Positions 26,597-35,412 of a stretch of 64,000 nt of DNA are shown here, piece by piece. Positions within the stretch are counted from its first letter, which is position 1; every line of letters begins with the position of its first letter. The stretch lies in the NCBI GenBank assembly GCA_963699305.1, contig OY969431.1:2311574-2375573 (forward strand). Reading direction: 5' to 3'. The notes beneath the pieces were generated by a model. That model made no database searches. It saw nothing but the letters and a program-made list of their open reading frames with translations, and had not been told where the DNA came from. The stretch is from JBGQAS01 sp963699305. GTDB taxonomy: Bacteria; Chloroflexota; Anaerolineae; Anaerolineales; Anaerolineaceae. A program made the position numbers and the translations under genes.

Positions 26597-27679
26597 ATGG
26601 AAAATAAGTATTGGGAAAACCTTATCCGATTGTGTTTTCTGGTTATTTTTCTATTGACGTCCTGTCAACCCAAAGATCCTTTTCCACTATCAGAGCAAGG
26701 ACCGTATCAATATGGTCAGCTTAACTTAATGAAAACGGATGAGCAATACATTTTTGCAGACTCAAGCCGCCAAAATCGCCTAGTTGGAATTACCATCTGG
26801 TACCCTGCCTTTGTTGATGAAGGAAAATCCCCCAGCAATGCAAAACCTGATGACAGCGGAGCACCATATCCTTTAATCCTTTCTTCTGCTAAAGTTGGAG
26901 GAATTTTTGGTGCGCATTTGGCATCGCATGGATTTATTTACATCGGAATCAATGGGCAGGATTCCACAGATCATTGGGGACAATGGTTGCTGGATTACCC
27001 GCGTGATGTGCTGTTTATTTTGAACCAGATCAGCACATCACCGCTGGCGGGATTGGAAGGAATGATCGACACCGACAATGCGGGATCGATGGGTTATTCA
27101 TTCGACAGTATCACGGCTCTCACCATGGGCGGGGCGAGAATTGATCCCGAGTTCTATCAGACACAGTGTGCAAATGCTGCAACAATGAACCCGAAACCGG
27201 AAGATTGGTGGGTGGATTATATCTGCAACATGGATGGGGGGTGGGATGCGTTTGAAGCAAACGCGGGCACAGCCATGACTGCTTCGATGGATAGTCTGTG
27301 GCAATCGATAACCGACACGAGCATCAAGGCAGTGATGCCGATGGCACCGGAAGGTGCCTGGTTATTTGGACCACGCGGACTGGCTTCCATAAAGGTGCCA
27401 GCTTTGGTTGTCAGCGCTGCGGAGGACGATATTAATTACTATGCGCTGGAAGCTGTGCCAATATTTGAGCAACTGGGCTCAAAGCAAAAAATGATGATCT
27501 CTTTTATTAATCAGGGGCATATGATGATATACGACGATGAGCCTGTTTTGCAGATGAAGCACCTTGCAGCAACTTTCTTTGGATATTACCTGCAGGGAAA
27601 GACGGATTATCAGGCTTATCTGACGGAAAAAACCATTAATCGCACCAATACGTTGGCGTGGGGTGTGTATTCAAAGTAA
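26597..27679 (+). CDS. lipoprotein alpha/beta hydrolase (PAF-acetylhydrolase-like)
   Basis: The 360-residue product begins with a signal peptide ending in the lipobox LLTSC (Cys ~23), so it is anchored outside the membrane. The fold looks like an alpha/beta hydrolase of the platelet-activating-factor acetylhydrolase type: ITIWYPA near residue 65, the oxyanion region after YPLILSS, the nucleophile in GSMGYSFDS (GxSxD rather than GxSxG), and a late NQGHMM that would carry the catalytic His. An Asp in VVSAAEDD could complete the triad. The substrate is probably an ester or lipid. It stands alone, with a GGAGGG ribosome binding site. Confidence 0.7.
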   Translation: MENKYWENLIRLCFLVIFLLTSCQPKDPFPLSEQGPYQYGQLNLMKTDEQYIFADSSRQNRLVGITIWYPAFVDEGKSPSNAKPDDSGAPYPLILSSAKVGGIFGAHLASHGFIYIGINGQDSTDHWGQWLLDYPRDVLFILNQISTSPLAGLEGMIDTDNAGSMGYSFDSITALTMGGARIDPEFYQTQCANAATMNPKPEDWWVDYICNMDGGWDAFEANAGTAMTASMDSLWQSITDTSIKAVMPMAPEGAWLFGPRGLASIKVPALVVSAAEDDINYYALEAVPIFEQLGSKQKMMISFINQGHMMIYDDEPVLQMKHLAATFFGYYLQGKTDYQAYLTEKTINRTNTLAWGVYSK

Positions 27680-27732
27680 TCCATTTACCGCACTCAATGG
27701 AACGGATTTTATTTTTCAAAAACCATAAGGTC

Positions 27733-27741
27733 TGGGATAAT
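27733..27741 (+). promoter_or_regulatory. extended -10 element giving a probably leaderless transcript
   Basis: TGGGATAAT (TGn-extended -10) ends seven bases before the ATG at 27749, so transcription would begin at the start codon. No Shine-Dalgarno is present. Confidence 0.5.
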
Positions 27742-27748
27742 TAACGGT

Positions 27749-28930
27749 ATGACTACACAAATGACCTCGTGCCAGCGCATGCTGGCAGCACTTAATTGCA
27801 AACCTGTCGACCATACTCCATGCTCATTTATGATGTTCAAAGGACTGAAAAATGCATGCCATGATGAATTGGAATTCTACCAGAGACAGTTGGAGATGGG
27901 AGTGGATGTGGTGGTGGAGTTGCCCCCGCGCCCCCCGGTTGTGGTGAATGATCACTACAATTTGCATGGATTGCCAGTCAGTTATCACCCCAGCGTTCAA
28001 ATAAAATCATGGGTGGAGAAGACCAACTGTGAAAATCCGTTGCTGATGGTCAAGGAATATCATACACCTGCTGGTATCCTGAGAGCTGAGGTCCGGCAGA
28101 CGGATGACTGGCGATGGGGAAACCACGTGCCGTTTCTCGACGATTACATTATCCCACGCTCGCAAAAATTCCTGGTGACAAAGCCGGAGGACCTGGCAGC
28201 TTTACGTTTTTTACTGGTACCGCCAACTGGGCAGGAAATTGCGGAATTTCATCAGCAAAGCGTTTCCTACCGGCAATTTGCTGAAAAGAATGGACTGCTC
28301 ATTTCCGGAGGGTGGGGGGTTGGTGCAGATTTGATCGGCTGGCTGTGTGGGCTGGAAAACATGGTGTTCATGGCGCATGACCAACCACAATTCCTGGCTG
28401 ACCTGTTGGGTCTCATTTCAGAATGGAACCAGGCGCGCATGCGGGTGATCCTCGATGCGGGAGTTGATCTGTATGTAAAACGCGCCTGGTACGAAAACTG
28501 CGATTTTTGGACACCCAAAACGTGGAAGCAGTTTATACAACCCATCCTGGCAAGCGATTTGAAACTGGCGCATGCCGCCGGTGCAAAATTCGGCTACCTG
28601 ATCACATCCAATGCGATGCCGTTGATCGATATGATCATTGAAGCCGGAGTGGATGTGCTGATCGGCGTCGATCCCCAAACCTATCAACTACCAGCATTGG
28701 CTGAGAAAACAAAAGGAAAAATGTGCCTGTGGGGCGGGGTGAACGGGCACCTCACCGTGGAACGTGGGACATCTGAAGAAGTATTCCGGGAAGTCCAACG
28801 GGCGATGGAAATTCTTGCACCGAATATGGGATTCATCCTGTCTCCGGTGGATAACGTGCGTGAATATGACGACGCCATCCAGAAAAACGTGCTCTCCCTG
28901 ATACACCAATGGATAAATTCACAACGATGA
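27749..28930 (+). CDS. uroporphyrinogen decarboxylase (URO-D) family protein
   Basis: The 393-residue protein has the URO-D-like TIM-barrel outline: a start RMLAALNCKPVDHTPCSFM, a central ISGGWGVGADLIGWLCGLEN, YVKRAWYENCDFWTPK, GVDVLIGVDPQT and CLWGGVNGHLTVERG near the C-terminus. In this broad family some members make coproporphyrinogen and many are corrinoid methyltransferases. The N-terminal Arg-rich motif of true HemE is not seen, so a methyltransferase-type role is more likely. It begins a run of same-strand genes through 31233. A B12 importer lies further on (35413-38188), but no corrinoid protein gene is adjacent. Confidence 0.8.
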   Translation: MTTQMTSCQRMLAALNCKPVDHTPCSFMMFKGLKNACHDELEFYQRQLEMGVDVVVELPPRPPVVVNDHYNLHGLPVSYHPSVQIKSWVEKTNCENPLLMVKEYHTPAGILRAEVRQTDDWRWGNHVPFLDDYIIPRSQKFLVTKPEDLAALRFLLVPPTGQEIAEFHQQSVSYRQFAEKNGLLISGGWGVGADLIGWLCGLENMVFMAHDQPQFLADLLGLISEWNQARMRVILDAGVDLYVKRAWYENCDFWTPKTWKQFIQPILASDLKLAHAAGAKFGYLITSNAMPLIDMIIEAGVDVLIGVDPQTYQLPALAEKTKGKMCLWGGVNGHLTVERGTSEEVFREVQRAMEILAPNMGFILSPVDNVREYDDAIQKNVLSLIHQWINSQR

Positions 28931-28940
28931 AAAAGGTATA

Positions 28941-29486
28941 ATGAAGAAACACCATTTTTTGGAGTCGGAATTGAATGAATTAATGGAAGTTCGGGTGGGA
29001 AAATTATTACGCGAAAAGGGGTTGCGACTGGTATTGGCGGAATCCTGCACCGGCGGGATGATTGGCAACCGCATCACCAATATTCCCGGGTCATCGGATT
29101 ACTATCTTGGCAGCATTACTGCGTACGCATATGAAGCAAAAGAAAAGATCCTGGGTGTCAGCCATGACGCGCTGATGCAATATGGTGCAGTCAGCCGGGA
29201 AATTGCGCTGGAGATGGCGTGCGGGGCGCGAAACGCACTGGCGGGATCCTTCCCGGTAGAAAAGATCATCGGCATGTCTGTGACGGGTATTGCCGGACCA
29301 GGCGGCGGGATGCCGAATAAACCGGTTGGACTGGTTTACATAGGCATGAGCGCCGCGGAAGGTGATTGGGCATGGAAATTCCTGTGGAAGGGCGACCGGG
29401 TGGAGAATAAGACCTCCAGTGCCGATGCAGCATTACAGTTGTTAATGGATTACCTCAGCGGCAATTTACCAAAAGAAAATCATTAA
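28941..29486 (+). CDS. CinA C-terminal domain amidohydrolase (PncC-like)
   Basis: The 181-residue protein is the stand-alone form of the CinA C-terminal domain, which hydrolyses nicotinamide mononucleotide to nicotinate mononucleotide and ammonia in NAD recycling. Conserved pieces are LAESCTGGMIGNRIT, the GSSDYYLGSITAYA strand, YGAVSREIALEMA and VTGIAGPGGG followed by KPVGLVYIG. The ATG at 28941 overlaps a TATAAT (28937-28942). If that box is a promoter, the first usable start would be the ATG at 28983, 14 codons later and before the conserved domain. Confidence 0.9.
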   Translation: MKKHHFLESELNELMEVRVGKLLREKGLRLVLAESCTGGMIGNRITNIPGSSDYYLGSITAYAYEAKEKILGVSHDALMQYGAVSREIALEMACGARNALAGSFPVEKIIGMSVTGIAGPGGGMPNKPVGLVYIGMSAAEGDWAWKFLWKGDRVENKTSSADAALQLLMDYLSGNLPKENH

Positions 29487-29499
29487 CCTTCAAATCGAA

Positions 29500-30195
29500 A
29501 TGGATTCTCAACATACCGGTACGGTTGTTGTTCTCATTTCTGCCGATGCTGAATGGCGGTCGGTGAAGAAGCTATTCACAAAGGCTGGTTACACGCCAAC
29601 CCCTTTTGGAGAGCGTTTTGAAACTTCATTGAACAATTTCCATGTCAACTTTTTTCAGGGGGGGTGGGGAAAGATATCTGCAGCGGCATCTGCTCAATAT
29701 GTGATCGATCAATTTCATCCTAATCTGCTCATCAACCTCGGGACCTGCGGTGGTTTCGCGGGAAAAGCCAAAGCAGGCGATGTCCTCCTGGTTGAGAAAA
29801 CCATTGTGTACGATATCTCCGAGAAAATGACGGATGCAGCCGAGGCTATCCGAAATTACTCGGTAGACCTGGACCTTTCCTTTTGGAATGATCCCTACCC
29901 CATCCCCGTAAAACGCGACACCCTGGTAAGCGCGGATCGCGACATCGATCCTATGGATATACCCTTTTTATCGAAACAATATGATGCAGCGGCTGCTGAT
30001 TGGGAATCGGGAGCCATTGCCTGGGTGGCGTACCGCAATCATTTACCGTGCTTGATCTTGAGAGCGGTTAGCGATGTGGTGGGAAAAGATGGCAGCGACA
30101 CGTATGGAAATTACGCCTTGTTTGAACAACGCACACAGGAACTGATGGGGCAATTGGTTGATTCCCTACCGGGTTGGTTATCGTTTATTCATTAA
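29500..30195 (+). CDS. nucleoside phosphorylase / nucleosidase family protein
   Basis: The 231-residue protein has the PNP/UDP phosphorylase fold: NLGTCGGFAGKAKAGDVLLV (residues ~78-97), a later AADWESGAIAWVA that replaces the usual ME-type nucleoside ribose contact, and CLILRAVSDVVG. It resembles methylthioadenosine/S-adenosylhomocysteine nucleosidases and futalosine hydrolases rather than hexameric PNPs. It begins 13 bases after the CinA-type gene, so both may salvage nucleosides or nucleotides. The start has no clear ribosome binding site. The exact substrate is uncertain. Confidence 0.8.
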   Translation: MDSQHTGTVVVLISADAEWRSVKKLFTKAGYTPTPFGERFETSLNNFHVNFFQGGWGKISAAASAQYVIDQFHPNLLINLGTCGGFAGKAKAGDVLLVEKTIVYDISEKMTDAAEAIRNYSVDLDLSFWNDPYPIPVKRDTLVSADRDIDPMDIPFLSKQYDAAAADWESGAIAWVAYRNHLPCLILRAVSDVVGKDGSDTYGNYALFEQRTQELMGQLVDSLPGWLSFIH

Positions 30196-30366
30196 ATCCA
30201 CCATTATTCAACTCCGATCAACATGATTTCAAAATGTGTCTCAAGGCACATAGTTATTTTGACTTCTTTTGTTATATTTGAAATGGATTTGATTTCGCTA
30301 TAGCCGTGCTTTGGTTGAAAACCAGAAGAAGCCCATCGCATTTAATCCAAATATGAGGAGCAAAGA

Positions 30367-31233
30367 ATGCAAATATTGACCGATCATGGGATGGACCTTA
30401 CCGATGAGCAATTGTCGGAATTGAACCTGAAGAAAATTCCACTGCGCATCACGTTAGATGGCAAAACCTACCGAAGTGGAGTGGATATATCTGCACAGGA
30501 GTTTTATGAAATGCTTTCCAAAACGGAGAGTTTTCCGGTCACTTCGCAGCCTTCGGCGGGCGAGTTCGCGGATATGTATCGCGAAATGGCAAAAACCGAT
30601 CCTGAAATCCTTTCCATTCACATATCCTCGGGTCTGAGCGGTACGATCAATGCGGCGCGGTTGGGGGCTGAAATGGTCCCGGAAGCCAAGGTGACCATCT
30701 TGGATACCAAAACCCTTTCTTCACCCATGGGATGGCAGGTGCAAGCGGCTGCCAAAGCATTGAAAAAAGGTTGGAAAGTGCCGCAGATCAAAGATCTGCT
30801 TGCAAAGATCAACCTGCACAGCGAGGGCATTTTCACCCTGCCTACATTAAAATATCTCATCCACGGTGGCAGGATCAGCCATTTGAAGGGCTTGCTGGCA
30901 ACCATCCTCAACATCAAACCGATCATCGCGGTGGACAAAGACAAGGGGATGTATGTTACCGTTGGACAGGATACGACATTAAAGAAATCCATCCTCAAGA
31001 TCGTGGAGAAAATCAGCAAGCTTTATTCCCAGGGCACCAAGTTGCGTGTGCAACCGCTGCATTCCAACAACCTCGAAGGTGTGCAGTTCCTGAAGGAATC
31101 CCTTGCAGAGAAGTTCCACATTTTCTGGGAGGAAGCAACCCAAATTGCGCCGGTACTGGGTGCACACACGGGGGCGGGGCTGGTGGGATGTGCCGTTGGT
31201 GTAATGGATGATTTTGCAGAAGTATTGGCATAA
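30367..31233 (+). CDS. DegV family fatty-acid-binding protein
   Basis: The 288-residue protein begins MQILTDHGMDL (the family's D-S/T-D-type start), then has PLRITLDGKTYRSG, VTSQPSAGEF and IHISSGLSGTINAA, which line the fatty-acid pocket in DegV/FakB proteins, and IHGGRISHLKG in the second domain. FakB proteins hold a fatty acid while FakA, a DAK2-domain kinase, phosphorylates it. A DAK2-like gene lies 3 kb on at 34308 but is divergent. A GAGGAG site precedes the ATG. A terminator follows at 31246. Confidence 0.9.
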   Translation: MQILTDHGMDLTDEQLSELNLKKIPLRITLDGKTYRSGVDISAQEFYEMLSKTESFPVTSQPSAGEFADMYREMAKTDPEILSIHISSGLSGTINAARLGAEMVPEAKVTILDTKTLSSPMGWQVQAAAKALKKGWKVPQIKDLLAKINLHSEGIFTLPTLKYLIHGGRISHLKGLLATILNIKPIIAVDKDKGMYVTVGQDTTLKKSILKIVEKISKLYSQGTKLRVQPLHSNNLEGVQFLKESLAEKFHIFWEEATQIAPVLGAHTGAGLVGCAVGVMDDFAEVLA

Positions 31234-31245
31234 TCGAAAAAGTAA

Positions 31246-31270
31246 GCGCCGGAAAATCCGGCGCTTTTTT
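31246..31270. terminator. terminator between degV-like gene and metG
   Basis: The stem GCGCCGG/CCGGCGC with an AAAAT loop and T6 serves the plus-strand gene. An A-run on the left may serve the convergent metG. Confidence 0.85.
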
Positions 31271-31272
31271 CA

Positions 31273-33057
31273 TTAGTGACCCAGCTTTGAACGTTCAAGC
31301 TCAACGATCGAAATATCCAACTTCTTAAATAATGGCTCGGGCTGCACCAGGGCAGTACCGGATTTAAGTGAACTGACTACCCACTTACCGGTGGCGGTGG
31401 AGGCATCGTACTGCAGGATACGATGCTCACCCAGTTCATCCTTAACGAGATCCGTACTCTGCTTCCCGAACAAGGGCTGAGTGTATCCCAGGAAGCGATG
31501 CAATTTTTCACTGCTGAAGGGCAATACGGGGGAAAGCATGATCTTCAACGAGTCGATCGCTCGCAGTGCTACATAGCAAGCGCGCCCGGCGGCTTGCCGA
31601 TCGGTTTTAATTGTGATCCAGGGTGCTGTTGTATCAAGATACTTATTCACCTCAGCAGCCAGCGTCATGGCTTCCGAAAGGGCTGCCCGCAGATGTACTG
31701 CCTGGTATTCCTTTCCGACGGTTTCAATCCCCTTTTCCATCTTTACCAGCAGTTCCTCGTCCATGGGAGTGAGCTTGCCGGGATCCGGCACTTTACCTTC
31801 CCAGTTTTTATACGTAAACGCCAGGACGCGGTTTGCCAGGTTACCCCAGGTCGCCACGAGCTCGTCGTTATTTTTATGGAGAAAGTCTTCCCAATCCCAA
31901 TCGGTGTCCTTGGCTTCGGGCATGTTGACGGTAAGGTAGTAGCGCAGCGCATCGGGGTCGTACCGTTCAAGAAAATCACGGCACCAGACAGCCCAGTTGC
32001 GGCTCCCGCTGATTTTTTGACCTTCCAGGTTCATAAACTCATTGGCGGGAACATCATATGGCAGCACCAAAGGGGCTTTTATGGAATGCCCCATCTGTAC
32101 ATCGAATTCGATGTTGGCACCGATCAGTTCACCCGGCCAGATGATGGCATGGAAGGGGATGTTATCCTTGCCGATGAAATACACCGTGTGGGAGGCAGGG
32201 TCCTGCCAGAAGGTACGCCATGCCTCCGGTTGATGGGTGAGTTGGCTCCACTCGATGGTGGCGGAAAGATAACCGATGACAGCCTCGAACCAGACATACA
32301 GACATTTACCGTCCCAGCCTTCCATGGGAACGGGAATGCCCCAATCGAGGTCGCGGGTGATGGGACGACCGTGCAATTTTTCTGCAAGCATCTGGCTCAG
32401 GGATTGGCGCAGCACATTCGGACGCCAGTAGGATTCGCGCTCATGTAAAAAGGATTCGATTTTCCCCTGCAGTTCGCCCAGGTCCAGGAAATAATGTTCC
32501 GTTTCGCGCAGTTCCGGAGTGGAACCATCGATCTTGCTGCGCGGTTCCTTGAGCTGCGTGGGATCGAGCAGGTTTCCGCATTTATCGCACTGGTCGCTGC
32601 GGGCATTGGTGTAGCCACAGATGTAGCAGGTGCCTTCCACGTAACGGTCGGGTAAAAATTTTTTCACGGTGGGGGAATACCACTGCAGATGGCGATCCTT
32701 GTAGATCAATTCGTTTTTCACAAGGGCTTTGAACATGGCTTGTGAAACCCTGGTATGGTTTTGTGTGTGGGTGCTGGTAAAGAGGTCGTAGGAGATGCCC
32801 AACTGCTGAAACAGGTCAATGAATCCTTCATGGAAGCGCCGGTAAATTTCCAGCGGTGATTTCTTTTCGGCATCCGCGCGAACCGTGATGGGCGTACCGT
32901 GCGAATCAGATCCGGAAACCATCAAGACCTGCCTTCCGCATAGCCGGTTGTAACGAGCAAAAATGTCCCCGGGAAGATGGGAACCGGTCAGGTTGCCAAC
33001 GTGGATCTCAGCATTGGCATATGGCCACGCGATGGCGGTCAAAATGGGTTCAGACAT
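31273..33057 (-). CDS. metG: methionyl-tRNA synthetase
   Basis: The ATG at 33057 is preferred because MSEPILTAIAWPYANAEIHVGN is the normal start and GAGGTG lies just upstream; a further 12 codons to 33093 are not needed. The 594-residue enzyme charges tRNA-Met. HVGN is its HIGH motif, and the zinc knuckle is CYICG ... CDKCG. The KMSKS loop reads KISGSRNW, without the second Lys. From memory, a K-x-S-T-S-type loop also occurs in a natural MetRS subgroup, so this may be normal. No C-terminal EMAP-like tRNA-binding domain is present. It is preceded on the same strand by the GPP34 gene. Confidence 0.95.
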   Translation of the reverse strand: MSEPILTAIAWPYANAEIHVGNLTGSHLPGDIFARYNRLCGRQVLMVSGSDSHGTPITVRADAEKKSPLEIYRRFHEGFIDLFQQLGISYDLFTSTHTQNHTRVSQAMFKALVKNELIYKDRHLQWYSPTVKKFLPDRYVEGTCYICGYTNARSDQCDKCGNLLDPTQLKEPRSKIDGSTPELRETEHYFLDLGELQGKIESFLHERESYWRPNVLRQSLSQMLAEKLHGRPITRDLDWGIPVPMEGWDGKCLYVWFEAVIGYLSATIEWSQLTHQPEAWRTFWQDPASHTVYFIGKDNIPFHAIIWPGELIGANIEFDVQMGHSIKAPLVLPYDVPANEFMNLEGQKISGSRNWAVWCRDFLERYDPDALRYYLTVNMPEAKDTDWDWEDFLHKNNDELVATWGNLANRVLAFTYKNWEGKVPDPGKLTPMDEELLVKMEKGIETVGKEYQAVHLRAALSEAMTLAAEVNKYLDTTAPWITIKTDRQAAGRACYVALRAIDSLKIMLSPVLPFSSEKLHRFLGYTQPLFGKQSTDLVKDELGEHRILQYDASTATGKWVVSSLKSGTALVQPEPLFKKLDISIVELERSKLGH

Positions 33058-33137
33058 AATACACCTCGATACGTTGATGGGACATTTTATCACGGAGTCC
33101 GTCGGTATTTGTTGACCCCGGATTCATCCCATGCATG

Positions 33138-33803
33138 TCAGCCCGCGGAATATGGCTGCTGAGAAGCAGTGATGGTTTCCAGCACCGACCAATAGAACGC
33201 AGACAGAGGATCTGTCTCGCGCTGCTCAATAATGGAAGAAAAAATGGCTTTGGTGTTGGCAGCTGCTTTTTTGGCTTCATCCTGTGTAAACAGATAGGAC
33301 GCCAATTCGGAACGTGCCACTAACCCTAGAAGATAGGTGACATGCAAGTCCTGCTTTGGAGGGAGTTTAATGACTTGTATTAACCTTGTGATCAACCGGG
33401 CTCTTTGTTCCGGTTTTTCCGGCAAGCAGACCGTTTTACGAAAGATGCCAAGGAAAGGGCGGGTTTCTTTTTTCAAGATACCCTGGCGGACCATCCCTTC
33501 GACGATGAGGTTGTCGACGACATTACTCTTAAATACCGTAAGGTTGATGACCCAGTGCATCATGGAGCGCGGTTTACCCGCTTTGATAATTCGTTCAAGG
33601 GTCTTATCCAAAAAGATGTGACCAGCAGGATGGGTATCCCTAAGAATCACGCGGTTTTTCATGTCCTTGCCGATATTGCCACTTAAAGCCAAGTCGAGCA
33701 ATAACCCGCCTGTCATTCCGCACTGGAGTGCAGAGCGGTTACCCAACCGTTTGCCGTTTTCCGGATCAACAGCCAGCAACGCCAATTCTTCTGCAAAAAG
33801 CAT
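33138..33803 (-). CDS. GPP34 (Golgi phosphoprotein 3-like) family protein
   Basis: The 221-residue helical protein begins MLFAEELALLAVDPENGK and continues with GGLLLDLALSGNI, PAGHIFLDKTLERI, LIVEGMVRQGILKKE and GIFRKTVCLPEKPE, the order found in the GPP34/Vps74 family. Eukaryotic members bind phosphatidylinositol 4-phosphate in the Golgi. Bacterial members, mostly in actinobacteria and related groups, have unknown roles. A GGAGGG site lies before the ATG. It is upstream of metG on the same strand with a gap of 80 bases. Confidence 0.8.
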   Translation of the reverse strand: MLFAEELALLAVDPENGKRLGNRSALQCGMTGGLLLDLALSGNIGKDMKNRVILRDTHPAGHIFLDKTLERIIKAGKPRSMMHWVINLTVFKSNVVDNLIVEGMVRQGILKKETRPFLGIFRKTVCLPEKPEQRARLITRLIQVIKLPPKQDLHVTYLLGLVARSELASYLFTQDEAKKAAANTKAIFSSIIEQRETDPLSAFYWSVLETITASQQPYSAG

Positions 33804-33951
33804 CCTAACCCTCCAGAATAGTCATCGGTTTCCATCTATTATCGCACAATCCAACCCATGCACGTTTCTGAAAATTCTTTTATTTTTCTAATGTATATAC
33901 AGTCAAATTGCCCTATAATTAATGTAACTTGAAAGACAATTGGAGGAAAAA

Positions 33952-34305
33952 ATGACCGATCCTAAATTCAAACAAGATTACATGAAAGAGCAAATGAAGA
34001 AACGTCTGGAGCAACAAGCTGCAGTGAAAAAAGCTTCCGAAGCGGGGAAATCATCAGGGCAGCAAGTTCCCCCCCAATCCATGTTCCAGACCGCCGCGCC
34101 CAAAGTCATCGCCAAACACACAATTGTTGATGATGAAACTTTGACCCACCTGTCGTTGCGGTATTATGGTCACACCACGGAACCTTACTGGAGACTCATT
34201 TACGAGTTCAACAAGTCCGTCATCGGACCGGATTACCACAATATTTATAATGGTCTCGTCTTGGAAATTCCAGAACTTCCTGAATCATTAAAGGATAAAA
34301 AATAA
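33952..34305 (+). CDS. small protein with C-terminal LysM-like domain
   Basis: The ATG at 33952 with TGGAGGAAAA before it gives 117 residues. The first ~60 are charged and Gln-rich (KFKQDYMKEQMKKRLEQQ, probably a coiled helix). From residue ~62 a LysM-like module follows (HTIVDDETLTHLSLRYYG ... NIYNGLVLEIPE). There is no signal peptide, which is unusual for LysM and suggests a cytoplasmic adapter role, like the LysM-type modules of phage-tail or stress proteins. The next gene begins two bases after the stop, so the two are coupled. Confidence 0.65.
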   Translation: MTDPKFKQDYMKEQMKKRLEQQAAVKKASEAGKSSGQQVPPQSMFQTAAPKVIAKHTIVDDETLTHLSLRYYGHTTEPYWRLIYEFNKSVIGPDYHNIYNGLVLEIPELPESLKDKK

Positions 34306-34307
34306 CC

Positions 34308-35093
34308 ATGGCAGGACAATCCGTTGATCTATTATCCTTGTTCCAGGCTGCCAGTTCTGTGCTGGGTCAGAACAAGGCACGGCTGAACCAGGCGGATACT
34401 TACAACAGCGATCACGGCGATAACATGGCCCAGGTATTTAACCTGATCACCCAGGCGATAGGCCAAAAAAAATCAGCTGCGCCAGCACAACAACTCTCTT
34501 ATGCAAGCCAGCTGCTTCAGCAGCAAGCGAGCAGCGGCTCATCGCAGTTGTATGCCAAGGCACTCCAAACAGCTGCCGGTCAATTGCAGGGTCAAAAAAC
34601 GATCAACGCCAATAATATTATGCCGTTGATCCAAAGCCTGCTGGGCGCCGGCAACCAACCACAAGCGGATGCTTTTTCGGGAGCTGGTGGGTTGGAAAAT
34701 TTGCTGGGTGGTTTGTTGGGAGGTTCCGGTGGGACTACCGGTAGCGTCCCGGCTGCCAGCCAGAGCCAGGGTTTTGGAGCCGATGATCTTCTGCGCGGCG
34801 GGATGGCATACATGCAATCCCAACAGGCCGGAGGGGATCCGCTCTCATCCATCGTAAATGCCCTGATCGCAGGCAGCCCGCTGGGTGAGACACCTTCCCG
34901 CGCCATGTCTGCCCAGATGGTGGCGCAGGCACTGCTAGCCAAAGCCAGACCGTTGCTGGCGAATATCGGCAAATCTTCAGCAACGGCAAAAACTGCCAAG
35001 GCTCCCACCAGAGCAGGCAGTCGAAGCAGCAACATAGGGTCATCGCCCAAGTCTCGTACGGGGCAAAGCGGTGGTCAGAAAGCACGCAGATAA
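34308..35093 (+). CDS. DAK2-like domain protein with low-complexity C-terminus
   Basis: The 261-residue protein has an N-terminal helical domain (residues ~1-110) with NSDHGDNM (~33-40) and, later, QASSGSSQLYAKAL. These recall the Mg-phosphate loops of DAK2/DhaL kinases (DGDTGTNM and GxSG), but the metal-binding Asp pattern is altered and no partner kinase domain is seen. The middle is Gly-rich with GGLLGGSGG runs, and the last 40 residues are basic, ending GGQKARR. It pairs with the LysM-like protein. DAK2 relationship is moderately likely, and catalysis is doubtful. Confidence 0.5.
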   Translation: MAGQSVDLLSLFQAASSVLGQNKARLNQADTYNSDHGDNMAQVFNLITQAIGQKKSAAPAQQLSYASQLLQQQASSGSSQLYAKALQTAAGQLQGQKTINANNIMPLIQSLLGAGNQPQADAFSGAGGLENLLGGLLGGSGGTTGSVPAASQSQGFGADDLLRGGMAYMQSQQAGGDPLSSIVNALIAGSPLGETPSRAMSAQMVAQALLAKARPLLANIGKSSATAKTAKAPTRAGSRSSNIGSSPKSRTGQSGGQKARR

Positions 35094-35108
35094 TATTTAA
35101 GAAAACCA

Positions 35109-35139
35109 ATCCCCTCCCAATGTTCCGGGAGGGGATTTT
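35109..35139 (+). terminator. terminator after DAK2-like gene
   Basis: The stem ATCCCCTCCC/GGGAGGGGAT has an 8-base loop and TTTT at its end. Confidence 0.85.
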
Positions 35140-35141
35140 GC

Positions 35142-35170
35142 TTGACGGGAATCAACCAACTGGATACAAT
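35142..35170 (+). promoter_or_regulatory. sigma-70-type promoter of the B12 transport operon
   Basis: TTGACG (35142-35147) and TACAAT (35165-35170) are 17 bases apart, just in front of the cobalamin riboswitch. Confidence 0.7.
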
Positions 35171-35190
35171 CATCTTAATTGAATAGTGCC

Positions 35191-35310
<120 letters not shown>

Positions 35311-35333
35311 AATTGCCACAAGCCTCGCGGCAA

Positions 35334-35397
35334 GGAGGTGGTGTAACCGGAATGTCATGCGTTACCTCCCTGTCACCTGAGACAGGGAATTTTATTT
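35334..35397 (+). terminator. riboswitch expression platform with terminator
   Basis: CCCTGTC/GACAGGG (35368-35374 and 35381-35387) with a 6-base loop and AATTTTATTT forms a terminator. GGAGGTGGTGTAAC (35334-35347) can pair with GTTACCTCC (35361-35369), whose end overlaps the terminator arm, so it may act as antiterminator. Confidence 0.7.
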
Positions 35398-35412
35398 AAC
35401 ATCGGAGTAGAT

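Noticed and set aside
31423..32448. 341-codon open frame on the plus strand
   Set aside because: It is the shadow of metG, which has full synthetase motifs on the other strand.
30367..35093. FakA/FakB fatty-acid kinase system from the DegV and DAK2-like genes
   Set aside because: The DAK2-like protein lacks the normal metal ligands and the FakA C-terminal domain, and the genes are 3 kb apart in different units.
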